Assembly (NCBI GenBank): GCA_017443885.1
Contig: JAFSXW010000092.1
Coordinates: forward strand, 1-10,278
Direction: 5' to 3'
Length of the DNA: 10,278 nucleotides
From: Clostridia bacterium
GTDB lineage: Bacteria > Bacillota > Clostridia > Christensenellales > UBA1242
The position numbers and the translations under genes were made by a program. This document shows positions 5,643 through 10,278 of this stretch, piece by piece. Position 1 is the stretch's first letter. Each line of letters begins with the position of its first letter. The notes beneath the pieces were generated by a model. That model saw only the letters and a program-made list of their open reading frames with translations. It had not been told where the DNA came from and did not search any database.

Positions 5643-8021
5643 ATGAAAATTTCACTTAATTGGCTTAAAGAATTTGTGGACCTTGATGGGATTACAAAAG
5701 AAGATATAGATAAAAAAGTAAATCAAATGTGCGCCGAAATTGAAAATATTGAAGAAAAAGGCGCAGATATAAAAAATGTGGTTTATGGTAAAATTTTAGA
5801 AGTTAAAAATCATCCAGAATCACAAAAACTTCATATTTTAAAAGTTGATGTTGGGGAAGAAGTTCTTCAAATTGTTTGTGGCGCACCAAATGTTAAGGAA
5901 AATATGGTAACGATGGTTGCAAAAGTTGGCGGAATGGTTTGTGGCAAAAAAATTGGACCTGCAAAACTTGCTGGGGTTGAAAGTTTTGGTATGTGTTGCA
6001 GTGAAAGCGAACTTGGCATTGGCAGTGATGATAGTGGTATTGTTGAAGTTAAATATGATGTAAAACTTGGCACAGACATTAAAAAAGTGCTTCCAATAGA
6101 TGATTTAGTGATAGAAATTGATAATAAAACGCTAACAAATCGCCCAGATTTATGGGGACATTATGGTTTTGCTAGGGAATTTAGTGCAATTTTTAAACGC
6201 CCACTTAATCCGCTTGAAACTTTAGATTTATCTAAACTAGAAGGACTAGAAAGAATTAAAATTAAAGTTAGCACACCTGCTTGCCTTAGATATAGTGCAA
6301 TAAGTTGCAACAACATAACGAAAACGCAATCGCCAGAAATTATGAAAATTAGGCTTAACTATTGCGGAATGAGAGATATTAATTTTCTAGCTGATTTAAC
6401 AAATTACATTATGCTTGAACTGGGGCAACCAATGCACGCATTTGATAATGAAAAAGTGAAAGAAATAGAAGTTGTTTCAAGCAAAAAAGGAGATAAACTT
6501 TTAACACTTGAAGGTGAAGAACACGAAGTTCCTGAAAACTCTGTTTTAATTTGTGATGGAAACAAAAATAGTGTGGCTATTGCTGGAATTAAGGGGGGTC
6601 TTATGTCTGGCATAACAGAGAAAACTTCTAGCGTTTTGTTTGAATCTGCCACATTTACGAGTGAGGCAATTAGGAAAACTAGCAGGGCTATTGGGCTTAT
6701 TACTGATGCAAGTTTAAGATACGAAAAATCGCTAGATCCAGAACTTACAAAAACTGCACTTGCAAGATTGCTTTATATTCTTACTTATTATGATGATGGT
6801 GCAGTTATAACTTCTAGCTTTAGTGACTGCTACAACTATCACTATGATAAAATTAAAATTAATGTTTCAGCCGATTTTATTTCTAGAAGAATTGGAATAG
6901 ATGTTAATGCTAATGAAGTGAAAGAAATTTTAGAGCGTCTTGGCTTTAGTTGCAATATTAGTGGAGAAAACCTTGAAGTTTTAGTTCCTTCATTTAGAGC
7001 AACAAAAGATATTTCAATTAAAGAAGATTTAGTTGAAGAAGTGGCTAGAATGTTAAACTATGGTGCGTTTACTGCAAAGCCACTTGCGTTTAATGTTGAA
7101 CCAGTTGTGCAAGATAAAGAGCACACTCTAGAATATCAAGCGAAATTTTTGCTCGCTTCTAAATATAATGCAAATGAAGTGCATAGTTATATTTGGGACT
7201 ACACAGATTTTAATGCAGAGCATAAAATTGAAACTAAGCCAGTGTTGCATTTAATGGACACAAGAAATGCTGGTCAGAGCGCTATTAGAGATAGTTTGGT
7301 GCCAACACTTATAAAATTTGCTAGCGAAAATAAAGAAAGCGAAGAAAATAGTGTTAGGATTTTTGAAATTGGCAGATGTGTGCCTTCTATTAAAGAAGAT
7401 GGACTTGCTAACGAAGAAAAACATTTGGCAGTGGTTTTTTCAAGCAGTGATTGCTCGGAAGAAGAACTTTTAGTTGATCTTAAAAATTATTTAGTTGATT
7501 TATCTGAAAACTATGTTTATGCTACTTTAAATTTTGAAAGAGAAGAACCTTCTCAAAATTATATGCATAAAGTAAATACATTTGCGGTTAAGTTCAATGG
7601 CGAAAAAATAGGGTATATTGGGGTTATTAGCCCAATAGTTTCTAAAACGATAGATAAAAAGCTAAAAATGGTTGCAACAGAAATTAACTTTAAAGAACTA
7701 GCTAAATGCAGAAATTATCCTAAAAAAGTGAAAGTTCCTAGTTTATATCAAAGCACGCACCTAGATTTAAACTTTGTGATGAACACTAGCGATACTTATG
7801 CAGATGCAGTGAAGGCTTTATCTAAAATAAGAAGCAAACTTTTAGTTGGATATAAATTAGTTGAAGTTTTTGAAAATCCACTAACACCAAATAAAAAGAG
7901 TATGCTATTTAGGTTTGAAATTAATGGTAAAGACCACAGCCTAGTGGGCGAAGAAATCGATGGATTTATGAACGATGTGATTAATTTAATGGAAAAAGCT
8001 GGATATCCACTAAAAAAATAA
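5643..8021 (+). CDS. pheT: Phenylalanine--tRNA ligase beta subunit
   Basis: 792 residues, normal length. It partners PheS, binds tRNA and edits mischarged Tyr-tRNA-Phe. Domains in order: an OB-fold tRNA-binding domain (about 40-150; VVYGKILEVKNHPESQKLHILKV begins at 46 and the VCGAPNV segment is 78-84); a B3/4 editing domain (about 210-375) with DLTNYIMLELGQPMHAFD (251-268), VAIAGIKGGLMSG (311-323) and the SLRYEKSLDP segment (357-366); a B5 domain (about 400-475); a catalytic-like core (about 490-690); and a C-terminal ferredoxin-fold anticodon-binding (FDX-ACB) domain (about 698-792). AGGAGG (5632-5637) overlaps the pheS stop and lies five bases before the ATG, so the subunits are likely made in a coupled ratio. 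A strong terminator follows. Confidence 0.98.
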   Translation: MKISLNWLKEFVDLDGITKEDIDKKVNQMCAEIENIEEKGADIKNVVYGKILEVKNHPESQKLHILKVDVGEEVLQIVCGAPNVKENMVTMVAKVGGMVCGKKIGPAKLAGVESFGMCCSESELGIGSDDSGIVEVKYDVKLGTDIKKVLPIDDLVIEIDNKTLTNRPDLWGHYGFAREFSAIFKRPLNPLETLDLSKLEGLERIKIKVSTPACLRYSAISCNNITKTQSPEIMKIRLNYCGMRDINFLADLTNYIMLELGQPMHAFDNEKVKEIEVVSSKKGDKLLTLEGEEHEVPENSVLICDGNKNSVAIAGIKGGLMSGITEKTSSVLFESATFTSEAIRKTSRAIGLITDASLRYEKSLDPELTKTALARLLYILTYYDDGAVITSSFSDCYNYHYDKIKINVSADFISRRIGIDVNANEVKEILERLGFSCNISGENLEVLVPSFRATKDISIKEDLVEEVARMLNYGAFTAKPLAFNVEPVVQDKEHTLEYQAKFLLASKYNANEVHSYIWDYTDFNAEHKIETKPVLHLMDTRNAGQSAIRDSLVPTLIKFASENKESEENSVRIFEIGRCVPSIKEDGLANEEKHLAVVFSSSDCSEEELLVDLKNYLVDLSENYVYATLNFEREEPSQNYMHKVNTFAVKFNGEKIGYIGVISPIVSKTIDKKLKMVATEINFKELAKCRNYPKKVKVPSLYQSTHLDLNFVMNTSDTYADAVKALSKIRSKLLVGYKLVEVFENPLTPNKKSMLFRFEINGKDHSLVGEEIDGFMNDVINLMEKAGYPLKK

Positions 8022-8036
8022 CATAAATAACTTAAT

Positions 8037-8062
8037 GCCACCTAAAAAGGGGTGGCTTTTTT
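8037..8062 (+). terminator. Intrinsic terminator of the pheST operon
   Basis: GCCACC (8037-8042) pairs with GGTGGC (8051-8056) around an eight-base loop and is followed by six T residues (8057-8062). Confidence 0.93.
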
Positions 8063-8064
8063 AT

Positions 8065-8093
8065 TTGACAAGTTTTTTTTATAGCATTATACT
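8065..8093 (+). promoter_or_regulatory. Near-consensus sigma-A promoter for the lipoprotein gene
   Basis: TTGACA (8065-8070, perfect), a 17-bp spacer, and TATACT (8088-8093). It begins three bases after the pheST terminator. Transcription near 8100 would give a leader of about 65 nt before the ATG at 8166. This is the strongest promoter in the window. Confidence 0.88.
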
Positions 8094-8113
8094 AGTAATG
8101 ATTTAATTTGTTT

Positions 8114-8137
8114 GCAAATAAAAAAAATGATATTTGC
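8114..8137 (+). repeat. Inverted repeat in the lipoprotein leader
   Basis: GCAAATA (8114-8120) and TATTTGC (8131-8137) form a perfect 7-bp inverted repeat around a ten-base A-rich spacer, between the promoter and the ribosome binding site. It could be a leader hairpin or an operator. Confidence 0.45.
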
Positions 8138-8165
8138 GTAAAATAGATAAAACAAAAGGGAACAC

Positions 8166-9239
8166 ATGAAAAAATTTTTTAGCATAATTTGTGTTTTAAT
8201 AATAAGTTGTGTGTTGTTTGTTGGGTGTGGAGTTTCGGGTAGCAATGCCTTGGTTTCAATAAAGTTCACTCAACCAGTTTTTTATGTTGACGAAAATTGC
8301 CCAACAGAACTTTCATATAATATTTATCCTTCAACAGCAAGCAATTTTGGTAAGGCAACAATTTCAACATCTAGCCAAGTTTTTGGAAAACTTGTTGATG
8401 GGGTGATTACAACGGATAATAAATTTACCGATCCAATTACGGCAACTATTCAGGCGGGGGCATTTACTGATTCGTGTTTTGTGGTGAATAAAAGTTTAGC
8501 GTATCCAACATCTATTACTTTGGAACATCCAAATTTAGATTCTAACACCATTGCACTAAGTGCTGGCAGTTCAACAACTCTTCAACTAAATGGAAATTTT
8601 AGCAAAGAGTGGAAAATAAGTGAAGACGGGAAGTCTGTTTCACTCGCCAATGTTGATTCTAGCAAGAAAGTTGCTGTGAATCAGGAAATTTTTAATATAA
8701 AGCTTATTAGTTCAGACCCTAGCATAGTTGAAATAGTTGATTCACAAAAACTTCAAGTGAGGGGTGTTTCTAGTGGGGTTGCCACAATTACTGCATATTT
8801 AGTTGATGATTGCGGAAATGAAAAGAACCCAGCATATTTAAAATCAACAATAAATGTTGAGGTGTTTAATTTAGCAAATCAACTTGATGTTTATTTTAAT
8901 AATTCTGCTATTGAAAATAGTATTCCTTCTAGTGCTTCTAGAACATTAAACACTAACGATGCGTTTGTGTTTAATGTATATGTTAAAGATGCTGAAAATC
9001 AGTATATCACTAGCGATAGGGCATTAAAACTTGTTAATTGCTTGGTTTTAGGAAATGAAGGATTAACTGTTTTAAAAAGCCTAGAAACAAAATTAGATAT
9101 TAGGTGCGTTAAAATTGAAATAAAAAACACATCATCTTCTTCTATCACAACCACAATCAGTGATAAGTTGCTAATTAGTTGTGATGGCGTGCTTTCAAGA
9201 GATACTTTAAGTGTTAACAGAATTATTGCTTTAGGATAA
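8166..9239 (+). CDS. Secreted lipoprotein with Ig-like (Big_2-like) repeats
   Basis: 357 residues. Residues 1-20 are a lipoprotein signal peptide: MKKFF, a hydrophobic stretch, then the lipobox FVGC with the lipidated Cys21 (Phe at -3 is less usual than Leu). The mature part is rich in Ser, Thr, Asn and Val and looks all-beta. About 28-115 resembles one Ig-like unit, starting VSIKFTQPVFYVDENCP with a YNIYPSTAS strand. About 118-235 contains a clearer Big_2-like ending: ISSDPSIVEIVD (181-192), then LQVRGVSSGVATITAYLVDD (196-215). The last 120 residues (about 238-357) form a third, unassigned beta-rich segment. The protein should be anchored to the outer face of the membrane; its ligand is unknown. 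AAAGGG (8155-8160) lies five bases before the ATG. It is a single-gene unit with its own promoter and terminator. Confidence 0.85.
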   Translation: MKKFFSIICVLIISCVLFVGCGVSGSNALVSIKFTQPVFYVDENCPTELSYNIYPSTASNFGKATISTSSQVFGKLVDGVITTDNKFTDPITATIQAGAFTDSCFVVNKSLAYPTSITLEHPNLDSNTIALSAGSSTTLQLNGNFSKEWKISEDGKSVSLANVDSSKKVAVNQEIFNIKLISSDPSIVEIVDSQKLQVRGVSSGVATITAYLVDDCGNEKNPAYLKSTINVEVFNLANQLDVYFNNSAIENSIPSSASRTLNTNDAFVFNVYVKDAENQYITSDRALKLVNCLVLGNEGLTVLKSLETKLDIRCVKIEIKNTSSSSITTTISDKLLISCDGVLSRDTLSVNRIIALG

Positions 9240-9244
9240 ACAAT

Positions 9245-9277
9245 AAAAAGGCTTTTTTAAAAGGCCTTTTTGTTTTT
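9245..9277 (+). terminator. Intrinsic terminator of the lipoprotein gene
   Basis: AAAAAGGC (9245-9252) pairs with GCCTTTTT (9264-9271), followed by a G and five more T residues. It starts five bases after the stop codon. Confidence 0.88.
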
Positions 9278-9333
9278 AGTGTGCAAATTTTTTCGGTTTT
9301 TAAGCCATAATTTATATTTTTGTTGGGCAAAAA

Positions 9334-9389
9334 ACGCAAAAAAGGCATAAAATTTAGAGTTTGACGCAAAAAATCGTATAAAATCGTAT
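9334..9389. repeat. Short direct repeats in the AT-rich intergenic stretch
   Basis: ACGCAAAAAA occurs at 9334-9343 and again at 9364-9373. AAAATCGTAT occurs as an exact tandem pair at 9370-9379 and 9380-9389. A TTGACG (-35-like, 9361-9366) overlaps the second copy, but no well-spaced -10 box follows. In AT-rich DNA such repeats can arise by chance. Confidence 0.4.
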
Positions 9390-9402
9390 TAAAAATTAGG
9401 TT

Positions 9403-9582
9403 ATGAAGAATTGTCAAATGTTTTTTAAAAAAATATTAAAAAATTTTAATATATGTAATAATTTAGTTTTTAGTGTTATTAATTTTGTATTAATTGTTTA
9501 TCTTATTCTTTTTTTCATACACAATGATTCCCCTAGGGGAAGTATTGTGTATGAAAAAAAACATGACGCTGTCATTTATTAA
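9403..9582 (+). CDS. Possible small membrane protein (59 residues)
   Basis: An ATG at 9403 opens a 59-codon frame ending in TAA at 9580-9582. The predicted peptide has a short basic N-terminus (FFKKILKNF), one hydrophobic membrane segment (about 21-39, LVFSVINFVLIVYLILFFI) and a polar tail with HNDSPRGS and EKKHD. I do not recognise it. Its arrangement (basic end, one membrane helix, charged tail) would fit a small membrane protein. However, T-rich DNA readily produces hydrophobic peptides, the ribosome binding signal is poor (AGG only two bases from the ATG), and the end coincides with the likely edge of the insertion sequence. It may be a chance frame or the remnant of a longer gene cut by the insertion. 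Confidence 0.25.
   Translation: MKNCQMFFKKILKNFNICNNLVFSVINFVLIVYLILFFIHNDSPRGSIVYEKKHDAVIY
9509..9560. repeat. 52-bp near-perfect palindrome
   Basis: The arms are a T-run, CATACACAAT and TTCCCC on the left, matched on the right by GGGGAA, ATTGTGTATG and an A-run, centred on the TA at 9534-9535. Of 26 paired positions only two fail: 9526/9543, which would be G-U in RNA, and 9527/9542. The T-run is on the left and the A-run on the right, so on neither strand does a U-tract follow the stem. It is therefore not an ordinary intrinsic terminator. It lies 42 bp from the transposase stop codon. Confidence 0.85.
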
Positions 9583-10278
9583 AAATTTACATTAAATAAA
9601 AGTTATTCTATCACTCCCCAATCAAGGAGTAAAAGTTCTTTTCGCTTTTCTTTTGGTGTTAGCCATTTATTTTTTTTATCCCTGGAACACAACACTGAAG
9701 TTGGAATATTATTTGATCGTTCCAGATATGCTTTCATTTGTAGTTTTAAATCGTCAAATGAAAAGAACTTAAGCCATTTGTAAAAGCGTTCATTATCATT
9801 ACGGTGGCTACGCTCAACTTTTCCATTATGGCGTGGCGTGCGTGGGCGAATTAATTTATGTTCAATATTTTTTATTCGACAAAATTTATCTAGCAAATGC
9901 TCCTGGTCGTGTTTTGTTTGTCTGGTATAAGTAAATTCTGCGCCATTGTCTGTTTGAATTATACTTGGTTTATATCCAAAGAAAATTATTGCGCGTTGCA
10001 AAAAATCAACCGTTGATTGTGGGCATTGTTCCATGTATGGATATATAAACCTTTCTCGAGTTGCTTCGTCTATAACAGTGTATTGAAAAAATTTGCGTTC
10101 ATCTTTGTATTCTCCAACATAGCATTGTCGTGGCACATATTTTACATCTAGTTGCCATTTTTCTCCAATGTGAATTGGAGTGTTATAATATTGTGGGATA
10201 TACTTGTGAATTTTTTTAACATCTGCATACCAACCATTTTTACGCAAAAGTCTATATAAGCTAACTGGGTTGCGAGAA
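9562..10278 (-). mobile_element. Insertion sequence, 3' part (IS481-like), continuing beyond the window
   Basis: The transposase gene and a short flank form the end of an insertion sequence whose other end is outside the window. The left boundary is a guess. A small inverted repeat ATGAC-GCT-GTCAT (9563-9575) and a TGTCA starting at 9570 lie just beyond the transposase stop and are the best candidates for the terminal repeat. Without the opposite end I cannot confirm the terminal repeats or a target duplication. Confidence 0.5.
9603..10278 (-). CDS. DDE transposase, IS481-like, N-terminus outside the window
   Basis: An integrase-core (rve-type) transposase cut by the right window edge. The frame is open to 10278, so a TTG at 10247 is not the true start; the residues before it (RNPVSLYRLLRKNGWY) resemble the end of an N-terminal HTH region. 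Numbering from that TTG, the catalytic Asp34 lies in WQLDVKYV, Asp100 in IIQTDNGAEF and Glu145 in NGKVERSHR, so the DDE triad is complete. Flanking features are VIDEATRERFIYPY (58-71) and RPRTPRHNGKVERSHRNDNE (134-153). The C-terminus, with WLTPKEKRKELL, is typical of complete family members. Nothing visible suggests it is broken. I assign it to IS481 from the integrase-core pattern; a related integrase-core family is possible. Confidence 0.9.
   Translation of the reverse strand, partial: SRNPVSLYRLLRKNGWYADVKKIHKYIPQYYNTPIHIGEKWQLDVKYVPRQCYVGEYKDERKFFQYTVIDEATRERFIYPYMEQCPQSTVDFLQRAIIFFGYKPSIIQTDNGAEFTYTRQTKHDQEHLLDKFCRIKNIEHKLIRPRTPRHNGKVERSHRNDNERFYKWLKFFSFDDLKLQMKAYLERSNNIPTSVLCSRDKKNKWLTPKEKRKELLLLDWGVIE

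Noticed and set aside
9334..9389. CRISPR-like array from the short direct repeats
   Set aside because: The repeats are only 10 bp, occur twice, and have no regular spacers or nearby cas genes.
9223..9417. Minus-strand 64-codon frame downstream of the lipoprotein gene
   Set aside because: It runs through the lipoprotein terminator and AT-rich repeats, with no domain or ribosome binding site.
9509..9560. The palindrome as an intrinsic terminator for the transposase
   Set aside because: On both strands the stem is preceded by T and followed by A residues, the reverse of a terminator.

Overview
The window reads as an AT-rich, Gram-positive-type (low-GC Firmicutes/Clostridia-like) chromosome. 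The evidence is a T-box leader on pheST, strong AGGAGG ribosome binding sites, sigma-A type promoters (TTGACA/TATAAT), short intrinsic terminators and a lipoprotein signal. I cannot name a genus. Most of the window is ordinary housekeeping sequence. I found no defence system, CRISPR array or prophage.

Layout. (1) 1-1600, poorly characterised: an unrecognised ORF (8-409), a shared bidirectional terminator, a convergent membrane-anchored protein with a carboxypeptidase-regulatory-like fold (426-929, minus), and diverging from it a small ABC-type ATPase whose catalytic motifs are strongly degraded (944-1600). (2) 1614-4308, a probable operon behind a clear promoter: a short stand-alone PucR-type HTH protein, nth (endonuclease III), obgE (ribosome-assembly GTPase) and yhbY (CRM-domain ribosome-binding protein). 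Spacing is tight, with a 23-nt overlap between the first two genes. (3) 4312-8062, the phenylalanyl-tRNA synthetase operon: promoter, T-box riboswitch with a UUC specifier, leader terminator, pheS, pheT and a terminator. (4) 8065-9277, a single-gene unit with a near-consensus promoter, encoding a lipoprotein with Ig-like (Big_2-like) repeats. (5) 9278-9602, a gene-poor AT-rich stretch with short direct repeats, a possible 59-residue membrane peptide and a 52-bp near-perfect palindrome. (6) 9603 to the right edge, the 3' part of a DDE transposase (IS481-like) on the minus strand. The insertion sequence continues beyond the window.

How the genes work together: nth serves DNA repair, obgE and yhbY serve 50S subunit maturation, and pheST charges tRNA-Phe under feedback control by uncharged tRNA-Phe. 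The most unusual items are the degenerate ABC ATPase, the isolated PucR-type HTH heading a repair/ribosome operon with a 16-bp palindrome beside its promoter, the extra cysteines in PheS, and the large palindrome next to the insertion sequence.
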